Of a stretch of 64,000 nucleotides of DNA, positions 33,737 through 40,417 are shown piece after piece. The notes beneath the pieces were generated by a model. It was not told where the DNA came from. It searched no databases and worked only from the letters and a program-made list of their open reading frames with translations. The translations under genes and the position numbers were made by a program. Within the stretch, counting starts at the first letter, position 1. Each line of letters begins with the position of its first letter. Origin of the DNA: Methylobacteriaceae bacterium (GTDB taxonomy: Bacteria > Pseudomonadota > Alphaproteobacteria > Rhizobiales > Beijerinckiaceae). The stretch covers positions 186,001 to 250,000 of the forward strand of contig JACKJC010000004.1 in assembly GCA_020638195.1 (NCBI GenBank), read 5' to 3'.

Positions 33737-33883
33737 GCACAACTCACCGCCGTTCGAACCGGTCTGCCCGAATCGCGAACCCGTCTCGGCCGCGCCCGCC
33801 GCAAAATTCCGGAGACGCGGAACTGCGCATTGCAGACCGGGGGCAGAATAGCGTCGCACAACTCGACCACAGACCGGTCTGCC
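33737..33883. repeat. Two imperfect copies of a 28-32-bp block downstream of the recombinase
   Basis: Copy 1 (33737-33768) and copy 2 (33856-33883) each begin GCACAACTC and end ACCGGTCTGCC, with a variable middle. Copy 2 contains the perfect palindrome CAGACCGGTCTG (33870-33881). They lie in the 238-bp non-coding gap between the recombinase stop and tRNA-Gln, where no gene is visible. A further hairpin, GCCCGCA (33892-33898) with TGCGGGC (33912-33918), may end the tRNA-Gln transcript. The repeats could be recombinase sites or regulatory. Confidence 0.5.
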
Positions 33884-33961
33884 GTCTCCGCGCCCGCAAA
33901 GCCCCGCGGAATGCGGGCCTGAGCGGGGCGTCCGGCAAAGTCTACGATTCCGAGGAATGCG

Positions 33962-34036
33962 TGGCTGGGGCGGGAGGATTCGAACCTCCGTATGGCGGAA
34001 TCAAAATCCGCTGCCTTACCACTTGGCGACGCCCCA
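33962..34036 (-). tRNA. tRNA-Gln (anticodon TTG)
   Basis: On the minus strand the acceptor arm TGGGGCG (5') pairs with CGCCCCA (3'), with G as discriminator and encoded CCA. The anticodon arm CGGAT/ATTCCG region carries TTG, reading glutamine codons CAA and CAG. The T arm has GGTTCGAATCC. Length 75 nt including CCA. It is read towards the serine recombinase. Confidence 0.95.
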
Positions 34037-34062
34037 ATGCGCCGGCGAGCCGGCGGGCGCGG

Positions 34063-34091
34063 ACCATAGAGCGCCGCCCCCTGCCCCGCAA
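34063..34091 (-). promoter_or_regulatory. Promoter of tRNA-Gln
   Basis: Minus strand: TTGCGG (34091-34086), a 17-nt spacer, then TATGGT (34068-34063), followed by a GC-rich discriminator CCGCGCCCGCC, typical of stable RNA promoters. It lies about 27 nt upstream of the tRNA 5' end. Confidence 0.6.
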
Positions 34092-34241
34092 CCCCATCCG
34101 TCATTGGCCATCTGCCTTTCCGCCCGCAATTCGGCTGAGTCAGGCGGCGCCCGGCTGCTGCATGTCGAGACGACGCCCGCCGTTGCAAAGACGGCCCGAA
34201 ATGGGTCCGCCGCGACGCGCTCGAAAAGGCGGAAAGTGGTC

Positions 34242-34270
34242 TTGCCGCCAGCGAGCGCCTTGACTATAAG
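34242..34270 (+). promoter_or_regulatory. Promoter of tRNA-Pro
   Basis: TTGCCG (34242-34247), a 17-nt spacer and TATAAG (34265-34270), then a GC-rich GGGCCCGG discriminator, place the transcript start near 34277 and leave a leader of about 27 nt before the tRNA. The DNA between the two divergent tRNA promoters holds no gene I can support. Confidence 0.65.
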
Positions 34271-34303
34271 GGCCCGGCTCGCGCCGTTGCGGCGGCGGGA
34301 CAT

Positions 34304-34380
34304 CGGAGTGTAGCGCAGTCTGGTAGCGCACCTCGTTCGGGACGAGGGGGTCGGAGGTTCGAATCCTCTCACTCCGACCA
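34304..34380 (+). tRNA. tRNA-Pro (anticodon CGG)
   Basis: Acceptor stem CGGAGTG pairs with CACTCCG, discriminator A and encoded CCA; the anticodon arm CCTCG-TTCGGGA-CGAGG presents CGG, reading the proline codon CCG. T arm GGAGGTTCGAATCCTCT. Length 77 nt with CCA. TTTT follows at 34381, consistent with short 3' trimming or termination. Confidence 0.96.
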
Positions 34381-34442
34381 TTTTCTCACATGGTCTGAAT
34401 CGAAACGACGTCCGGATCGCCGCCACAAAAGTGCGGATCGCG

Positions 34443-34907
34443 TCAAGACTCCCGCTGCACGGGCGCGAAGCCGAGAATCAGGTCGCGCAGTTCCGGTTCG
34501 TCCACCAGCGCCGCGGCGTCCTGCAGCGCGAACCAGCTCGTCGCGCGCTGGTCGCGCTCCGGCCAGTTCCGCCGCTGTTTCTCCACCGCCATCGGAAAGA
34601 CGCCGACCTCGCAGGCGATCCCTGCGCCGTTGCGCAGCCGCTTGATGTAGCGATAGGAGCCGATCGGTTCCTTGGCGATCTTGCCGGTCAAACCGGCCTC
34701 CTCCATCGCCTCTCGCGCGGCCACCGAATGCGGCTTCAGCCCCTTGATCGGCCAGCCCTTGGGCAAAACCCAGCGGCGGGTTTCCCGCGAAGTCACGAGC
34801 ATGACCTCGAGCCCGTTTCCATCTCGAAACGGCAACGCTGCGAATTGCTGGCGCGCCGCCAATGCGGGCGGGTTGTCGCCTCTGACGCGCTTGCGCCGTC
34901 CTGCCAA
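34443..34907 (-). CDS. Nudix hydrolase (diphosphoinositol-polyphosphatase-like)
   Basis: Protein of 154 residues. I place the start at the TTG at 34907, because GAGGAGG (34916-34922) sits 8 nt upstream; the open frame continues further but without such a site. The Nudix box is G-L-K-P-H-S-V-A-A-R-E-A-M-E-E-A-G-L, following LPKGWPIK, the pattern of the short diphosphoinositol polyphosphate hydrolase-like Nudix group that cleaves X-diphosphate bonds with Mg. Substrate in bacteria is not certain (nucleotide, polyphosphate or NDP derivatives). Downstream of a small unknown gene on the same strand. Confidence 0.85.
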   Translation of the reverse strand: MAGRRKRVRGDNPPALAARQQFAALPFRDGNGLEVMLVTSRETRRWVLPKGWPIKGLKPHSVAAREAMEEAGLTGKIAKEPIGSYRYIKRLRNGAGIACEVGVFPMAVEKQRRNWPERDQRATSWFALQDAAALVDEPELRDLILGFAPVQRES

Positions 34908-35054
34908 TGCGGCCGCCTCCTCACACTGTCGCGGGAATCGCCTCGAACTCCGGACCCCGTCGAGAGTTCCGGGCAAGCCGCTTCATACGCGGTGATTCGG
35001 CTCCATTGTGAATCGGACGCAGATTTTCGGGAAGAGGAAGCTCCGGGCGTCGTC

Positions 35055-35345
35055 TCAGGCGGCGCTGGACAAATCCGGACGCTCGAACGACAGGCGCACA
35101 ACCCCGTCGCGGCTCGAATCCTCGATTGGCACATGCCAGAAGGCCGGCGCGAGATCCGGGAAAACAGAAAGAGGCGCCTGGATTTCAGCCAGAGGCGCGC
35201 CGCGCCTGTTGCCGACAAGCAGCGCCCGCTCGAACAGCCTCAGCAATTCGCCGGCGTCTTCCGGCGCTTCGGCCAATGTCAGCGTCGTGCGCCCAAAACT
35301 CGGAATGGCGGCTTCCAGCAGCGTGTCGACATCCGAAGGCGTCAT
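35055..35345 (-). CDS. Hypothetical protein
   Basis: Protein of 96 residues from the ATG at 35345, which follows GGGAGA by 8 nt. It starts MTPSDVDTLLEAAIPSFGR and contains the helix-like AEAPEDAGELLRLFERALL and a segment with LSVFPDLAPAFWHVPIED. No domain is recognised and there is no signal peptide or membrane segment. It precedes the Nudix gene by 147 bp on the same strand. The amino-acid pattern and ribosome binding site favour a real gene. Confidence 0.55.
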   Translation of the reverse strand: MTPSDVDTLLEAAIPSFGRTTLTLAEAPEDAGELLRLFERALLVGNRRGAPLAEIQAPLSVFPDLAPAFWHVPIEDSSRDGVVRLSFERPDLSSAA

Positions 35346-35455
35346 CGCGATCTCTCCCGAACCATGACGCGATTGTGACGCAAGGGCGCTGAGAATGCTT
35401 TGCGCCAACGCCTAGAATTGTCGGAAATCCACAAGTCCGGCTCGGCTGCGACAGC

Positions 35456-35487
35456 GCGCCGCATCGATCCCGGGATCGATGCGGCGC
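35456..35487. terminator. 32-bp perfect palindrome downstream of bcsN
   Basis: GCGCCGCATCGATCCC (35456-35471) is followed at once by its exact complement (35472-35487), a 32-bp perfect palindrome with no spacer. It is 28 nt after the bcsN stop on the minus strand and so probably ends the cellulose operon transcript. There is no T run on either side beyond TTT at 35490-35492. Confidence 0.6.
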
Positions 35488-35515
35488 CGTTTGACCTGCG
35501 GCGTAATACGAGCGC

Positions 35516-36643
35516 TCAGTAGCGCGGGCGGGAACTTGGACCCCGGTAGGCGGCGGCGGGCAGGCTGGGATCGAGACCGGCGGTGGTCGGCGCGGCGGAA
35601 GCAACCGGCGCGGGCGTTCCGTAGACGACCGGCGCACTGGTCGGCATTCCGGCCACCGGCGCGAGATAGCGCGGCCCGCCCCCATACACCGGCTGCGGTT
35701 GCTGTTCCACGGGCGCCTGCCGCCGCGCGACGACGACCCCCTCTTCGGCCTCCTGCGGCGCGGGAGCGGCCTTGCGCCGGGCCACGTGTGTAGCGCGCTT
35801 GCGCTTGGGCGTCTCGTCGGACGCGACCTGCGTCTGCTTTTGCGGACCGAGCGCGCTTTCCAGGCTGCCGGCCGGCGCGGCGCTGGCGATGACTGTCGAG
35901 CCACGGTTGGGCCCGGCGTCGCGGACCGGCGCGGTCGCCTCGATCCGACGCGCCGGATTGAGCGCATTCTGGATGATCGCGGGCGAGGCGAGCGTCATAC
36001 CTTCCACGGTGGCCGCCAGATCGTCGACGGTCGCGTCCTTGCGGCACAGGTGCACGCGGATCGACGCGGGCGTGGCGCCGGCCGCGCTCGACGATCCGCC
36101 GAAGCGCCGCCCCATGATGGAGAAGCCCGAATCCTGGCTCCCGCCGCGACGGATGTCGTCCACCCACTGCCAGGCGAAGACGCAGCGCGCGCCGTTGCTG
36201 GCGCGGCCGATCGCCAGGCCGAACACGCCGAGCGAGTTCTGGCGCGGCTGGGTCACGATGCGCATCGGCACCTTGGGATAACGCGCGAGAATTTCGCGCT
36301 TCATGCCGGATTCCGAGGGCGGGCCGATGTTCAGAAGGCCTGCCGCGCCGTTCGAGGCCGAGGTCTGCACGTAGATTTCGAGATGGTTTTCGCCGAGGCC
36401 CGACACTTCGCCGCCCAGAATCGCCTGCTGGCTGATGCCGTTGGCGTATGATTTTTCGCGCACCTTGGTCACGAGGCCGCCCGGCTGCGGCATTTGCACG
36501 AGCATCATGGAGGCGTCGGCGCCGCTCACCGGCGTGGTTTCCGGCGAACTCGTGTCGACCCGCGAAACGAAACCGGTCGGCGCGTCGGAGGCGCAGCCCG
36601 CGAGCGCGGCCAGGATGGGGAGGAGGAAAACTGGAGAACGCAT
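35516..36643 (-). CDS. bcsN: Cellulose biosynthesis protein BcsN (lipoprotein)
   Basis: Protein of 375 residues. The N terminus is a lipoprotein signal with lipobox LAGC (mature Cys about 17), so it is membrane anchored. The middle (LVQMPQPGGLVTKVREKSY, LGGEVSGLGENHLEIYVQT, CVFAWQWVDDIRRG) matches the BcsN family found in alphaproteobacterial cellulose operons. The last 120 residues are rich in Ala, Pro and Gln and end RPRY. The ribosome binding site AAGGGGG lies in the end of the upstream gene, one base away. Its exact task in cellulose export or assembly is not known. Last gene of the operon. Confidence 0.82.
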   Translation of the reverse strand: MRSPVFLLPILAALAGCASDAPTGFVSRVDTSSPETTPVSGADASMMLVQMPQPGGLVTKVREKSYANGISQQAILGGEVSGLGENHLEIYVQTSASNGAAGLLNIGPPSESGMKREILARYPKVPMRIVTQPRQNSLGVFGLAIGRASNGARCVFAWQWVDDIRRGGSQDSGFSIMGRRFGGSSSAAGATPASIRVHLCRKDATVDDLAATVEGMTLASPAIIQNALNPARRIEATAPVRDAGPNRGSTVIASAAPAGSLESALGPQKQTQVASDETPKRKRATHVARRKAAPAPQEAEEGVVVARRQAPVEQQPQPVYGGGPRYLAPVAGMPTSAPVVYGTPAPVASAAPTTAGLDPSLPAAAYRGPSSRPRY

Positions 36644-36644
36644 C

Positions 36645-39254
36645 TTACTTGCCCCCTTGCAGGGATTGGCCCGGCGCAGCCTTGCCGAGCGTCGCGAATG
36701 CGGTGCGCGCCTCGTCCTTGCGGTTGAGATGCAGCAGCGACCATCCGCGCATCATGCGCAGCTCCGTCGTCTCGGGCGCCATGGCTGCGCGCCGTTCGAG
36801 AGCATCCAGAGCCGCCGCATAATTCTTTTCGTTGAAGTACTGGGCCGCGCGCTGGGCGAGCGTGCCCGCGTCGGCCGCCTCGGGCAATTGCGCGGCATAG
36901 CCCGACCGCTGCAGCGGCGCGGGCGCGTCCGCCGACGAACCAGGCGCCGGCGCTGGCGTATAAACGGCGCGCGATACCGTCGGCGCCATGACGGGCGCAG
37001 GCGCGGGCGTTGGCTGCGGCGCGACCGGTTGCACGCCGATCGCGCCGCCGACCACGCGCACGCCGGGGTCGACGATGGATGCATTCGGCGCGACCGACGT
37101 CGGCGCGGGCGAACTCGTTCCAACGCTGTTCGGGGCCACGGACGACGCGCCGACCGAATTCGGCGCGATTGTCGGCGCAGAGCTCGCCGAAGGACCTGCG
37201 CCGCCGGCCTCGATCGCCGTCTTGGGACGGTCCTTCTCCGGGAGCTCCGTCGCCCATAGCGTGCCCGCTGGCGCAATCTGCGCGGCGTAAGTCGGCGTCG
37301 TGGGGCCGTTGATGCCGTTCCAGCCCGGCAGCAGCGAGAAGCCATAACGTTCGTACGGCATGCGGCCGACGCCCGGCACGCGCGCGGCCACCAGCGGATA
37401 GGGTCCACGGAACGGCTCGGCCTGCAAACCGATCTGCGCGGCGGCCTGCGCGAACTGGCCGGGGCTGTGCGCATTCGGCGCGGCGGTCGCGGCGAAACGC
37501 AGCGGATTCTCGGGATCGACGGCGACAGGAAAGAGCTTGCGATCTATTTTCGGCATTTCGACGCGCTGTTGCTGCTGATAGCCCCAGCCGGCGCCATATT
37601 GCCCGTTGGCGACATAGCCCGCGGCCTGCGCGGCCGTCAGGTTCTGCAGCGGAACGCCCTGCGGCGGCGCGACAGGATAGGAGCCCGGAACCGTATATCC
37701 GCCGACCGCCTGCTGCCGCTGGCGTAGCTGCGAATTGGCGAGTTCGTCGCACGGTGTCGGCGGATGGTAGCGGCCGTCGGGGAAGATGATCTCCAGCACC
37801 TTGCCGAACAGGCCATCGTACCGGTTCATCAGATCCCAGAATTCCTTCGTGTGCTTCAGCTTCTCGAGCGTGAGCGCATAGCCGTAGACGGTCGCTTCCT
37901 TCGGGAACCATGCGACCGCGCGCTGGAACCACTGATGCGCGACGTCGTACTGGCAGGAATTGTAGGCGTACCAGGCGAGCGCCTGCGCCCCCTCGCCCGA
38001 GGCGACGTCCATCGTCACCTTGGCGTAGCGCGCAAGACGCTCCGGCTCGATGTAGGGCGGGAATTCGAGCGTGAGATCGCGCTCGAGAATGTCGATGAAC
38101 AGGATGAGATTGTTCACCAGCGGCTCGCGCCAGGCGTAGGCCACCTCTTCCGTCTCGCGACGCATGTCGAGCTCGCGCAACGAATGCGCGAGCCCGTGCG
38201 CAATCATCGCGTCGCCGCCGCGCTCGAGCGCGATCTTGAACCAGTCGAGCGCGTCCCGGAACGACTTGATCTTGTAATAGTACCAGGCGACGAGGCCCGG
38301 CTGGTTCGGGTCTTTCTCTTCCTTGGCGTAGGCCTTGAAGACATCGAGCTCCGGATCCGGAATTTTCTCGGAACGTTCGTCGTGCAGATAGGCGCTGATG
38401 CGGGCGCGCACGATGTCGACCATGATCGGCGCGAACTCGCTGCGCCCGGTCGCGTCATAGCGCCCGGCGGCGATGAGTTTCTCGACGTCGGCCATGCGCA
38501 GGTTCGCCATCGCCTTCTGGATGGTGGCGAGGCGCGCCGGCTGGTCCGCGCCGGACTTGAGGATCGAGAGATAGACGGAAACGGCGTCGTTCGTCTGCTT
38601 GGTCTTGGCGAAGGCTTCCGCGATCGTCCAGAGCATTTCGACGTCGGCGTCGTCGGCGTTGTAATCGTCGGCCTTCACATAGTCGACGAGGTCCTGCCAT
38701 TTCCCCTTCTTCCAGAAGTCCATGATGCGAATGCGCAGTTCCTTGCGCCGCATCTTGCTGGCCAGATCCTTGGACGGTTGCCAGTTCGGCTCTTCCTTCT
38801 TGCGGGCGTTGACGGCCGCGCGCAATTCGTCGATCCGATCGGCGGCGAACAATTCCCAATAGGCGTCCTCGCTCGGATCGCCGGGCGGCGCCCCGTTGAA
38901 GAGATCGATCGGCGGCGTCCAGCCGGGATAGAGACGGACGAGACGCTCGATCTCGGTATTGACGCGATCCATCTGGCCGAGCTGCGCATAATAGCGCAGC
39001 GCGGATTCATCGGGCCCTTCGCCATCGACGGCGAGCGGCTGGGCGCGCAGCATCCTGGCGCTCGGATCTTCAGCCTTCGGAATGCTCGGCTGCACGGGCG
39101 CGGGCGTCTCGCGCGCCGGAACCGCCGCGGGCGCGCCGGCGACGGGCATGTCGACGATGAATCCGCCGCCACGCTGCTGCGCGAGCGCGGCCGTCGACGC
39201 GCTCAGAAGCAGCGCGCCGGCAAGCGCGAACGGGACCCCCCTCAGCGCACGCAT
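36645..39254 (-). CDS. TPR-rich periplasmic protein of the cellulose operon (BcsK-like)
   Basis: Protein of 869 residues from the ATG at 39254, 13 bp inside the bcsZ end; residues 1-26 are a signal peptide (ALLLSASTAALAQ). Most of the length is helical repeats of TPR type, for example YYYKIKSFRDALDWFKIAL, CQYDVAHQWFQRAVAWFP and YFNEKNYAAALDALERR near the C terminus. A Pro/Ala/Val-rich low-complexity stretch (about 640-800) interrupts. It has no C-terminal beta-barrel, unlike BcsC, and so matches the TPR-only BcsK placed at this position in type III cellulose operons. Probably a periplasmic scaffold guiding the glucan; the outer-membrane exit must be another protein. Confidence 0.72.
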   Translation of the reverse strand: MRALRGVPFALAGALLLSASTAALAQQRGGGFIVDMPVAGAPAAVPARETPAPVQPSIPKAEDPSARMLRAQPLAVDGEGPDESALRYYAQLGQMDRVNTEIERLVRLYPGWTPPIDLFNGAPPGDPSEDAYWELFAADRIDELRAAVNARKKEEPNWQPSKDLASKMRRKELRIRIMDFWKKGKWQDLVDYVKADDYNADDADVEMLWTIAEAFAKTKQTNDAVSVYLSILKSGADQPARLATIQKAMANLRMADVEKLIAAGRYDATGRSEFAPIMVDIVRARISAYLHDERSEKIPDPELDVFKAYAKEEKDPNQPGLVAWYYYKIKSFRDALDWFKIALERGGDAMIAHGLAHSLRELDMRRETEEVAYAWREPLVNNLILFIDILERDLTLEFPPYIEPERLARYAKVTMDVASGEGAQALAWYAYNSCQYDVAHQWFQRAVAWFPKEATVYGYALTLEKLKHTKEFWDLMNRYDGLFGKVLEIIFPDGRYHPPTPCDELANSQLRQRQQAVGGYTVPGSYPVAPPQGVPLQNLTAAQAAGYVANGQYGAGWGYQQQQRVEMPKIDRKLFPVAVDPENPLRFAATAAPNAHSPGQFAQAAAQIGLQAEPFRGPYPLVAARVPGVGRMPYERYGFSLLPGWNGINGPTTPTYAAQIAPAGTLWATELPEKDRPKTAIEAGGAGPSASSAPTIAPNSVGASSVAPNSVGTSSPAPTSVAPNASIVDPGVRVVGGAIGVQPVAPQPTPAPAPVMAPTVSRAVYTPAPAPGSSADAPAPLQRSGYAAQLPEAADAGTLAQRAAQYFNEKNYAAALDALERRAAMAPETTELRMMRGWSLLHLNRKDEARTAFATLGKAAPGQSLQGGK

Positions 39255-40417
39255 GACGGGAACCTCATCTGCGCTGCGAGGACGGCCATGATGCGAAGCG
39301 TCGCCGGGTAGTAATTCTCGGGCGTTCGAGACGACCAGAGGTCGCGACCGATCGCGCGGCCTTCCACCACGCACTGCGTCAGCGCGCCGATCGCCCCATA
39401 ACCGCCTTCGCTGAGGTTGCCGGCGCTGCGTCCTCCCGCGAGATCGACGATCGCACGACCGCGATAGCGGTTAGCCCATGCCAGGAAGGGCTCGTAATGC
39501 TCGCGTTCGCCGATGCCGGCCCATGCGAGGTAGAGCGGGATGCGGATCGCGTTGTAGCCGAACTGCACGGGAAATCCGTCGGCGGGCCGCGCCTTGCCGT
39601 CGCGCAGCGACACCCATTCCGTCGGCAGGCCGTCCGAACCGAAGCGGGCGAGCTTCAACGCGTCGAGACCGCTCTGCACGATGCCGCGCCAGTCGATTTC
39701 CGGAGCGACCAGCGGCAATCGCGCGAACGCCGGAAACACCCAGTAGGAAAGGTTGACGACAGGCCCGTCGGCGCGATCTTCAGGCGCAAAGCCAGCGACT
39801 GCCGGCAGAAGCAAGGCGCCGTTCTTCGTCTTGTAAATGACGAGCTTGCGGCCGATCTCGACCGCGATGCGTCGCGCCGACACCTTGAGCGCGACGTCGC
39901 CCCAATATTCCGCGGCTTCGGTCAGCGCCCAGGCCACGAGAATGTCGCCGTCCGAGGCGTCGTTGATGTCGGCGATGGCCGGACGATGCGCCGGGTCCCA
40001 ACGCCAGGCGAGCAGCTGATCGTCGCGCACCTCGAGATTGGCGCGCGTCCAGCCCCAAAGCTTGTCGAAGGTCGGGCGATCGTTGGCGGCGACGGCCAGC
40101 AGCATCGCATAGCCCTGGCCTTCGCTGTGGCTGATGCGTCCGTTGCCGGTGTCGACGACACGACCATTTTCGGTCACGTAATTCGTCTTGTACTGCTGCC
40201 ACATCTCGGGCGTCTTCAGCGCGCCGCCGAGCGAAAGCGGGCGCGCGTCGAGCGCGAGAGGGGCTTTTTCCGGCGGCTTGCCAGCCACCGCGGACGCCGC
40301 GCCGCCCATCTGCGCCTGTACATTCGCGCCGAGGGGAATCACGGGCGCGATGGTTTGCGCCGAGAGGGGGGCCGCCAGCAGCGAAAGGAAACTGGCCAGG
40401 ATCGACAGGCGCTTCAT
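39242..40417 (-). CDS. bcsZ: Periplasmic endo-1,4-glucanase BcsZ (GH8)
   Basis: Protein of 391 residues with signal peptide (LSLLAAPLSAQT). The glycosyl hydrolase family 8 core shows RISHSEGQGYAMLLAV, with the acid glutamate, and INDASDGDILVAWAL, with the conserved aspartates, plus WRWDP and SEGGYGAIGAL later. BcsZ trims growing cellulose in the periplasm and is needed for full export. The start at 40417 follows GGAGGCAG and overlaps the bcsB stop as ATGA, so it is coupled. Confidence 0.92.
   Translation of the reverse strand: MKRLSILASFLSLLAAPLSAQTIAPVIPLGANVQAQMGGAASAVAGKPPEKAPLALDARPLSLGGALKTPEMWQQYKTNYVTENGRVVDTGNGRISHSEGQGYAMLLAVAANDRPTFDKLWGWTRANLEVRDDQLLAWRWDPAHRPAIADINDASDGDILVAWALTEAAEYWGDVALKVSARRIAVEIGRKLVIYKTKNGALLLPAVAGFAPEDRADGPVVNLSYWVFPAFARLPLVAPEIDWRGIVQSGLDALKLARFGSDGLPTEWVSLRDGKARPADGFPVQFGYNAIRIPLYLAWAGIGEREHYEPFLAWANRYRGRAIVDLAGGRSAGNLSEGGYGAIGALTQCVVEGRAIGRDLWSSRTPENYYPATLRIMAVLAAQMRFPSCVR

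Noticed and set aside
33962..34380. tRNA-Gln or tRNA-Pro as the attachment site of the recombinase cassette
   Set aside because: I looked for copies of either tRNA 3' end near 30,600-31,000 and found none; large serine recombinases also seldom use tRNA ends.
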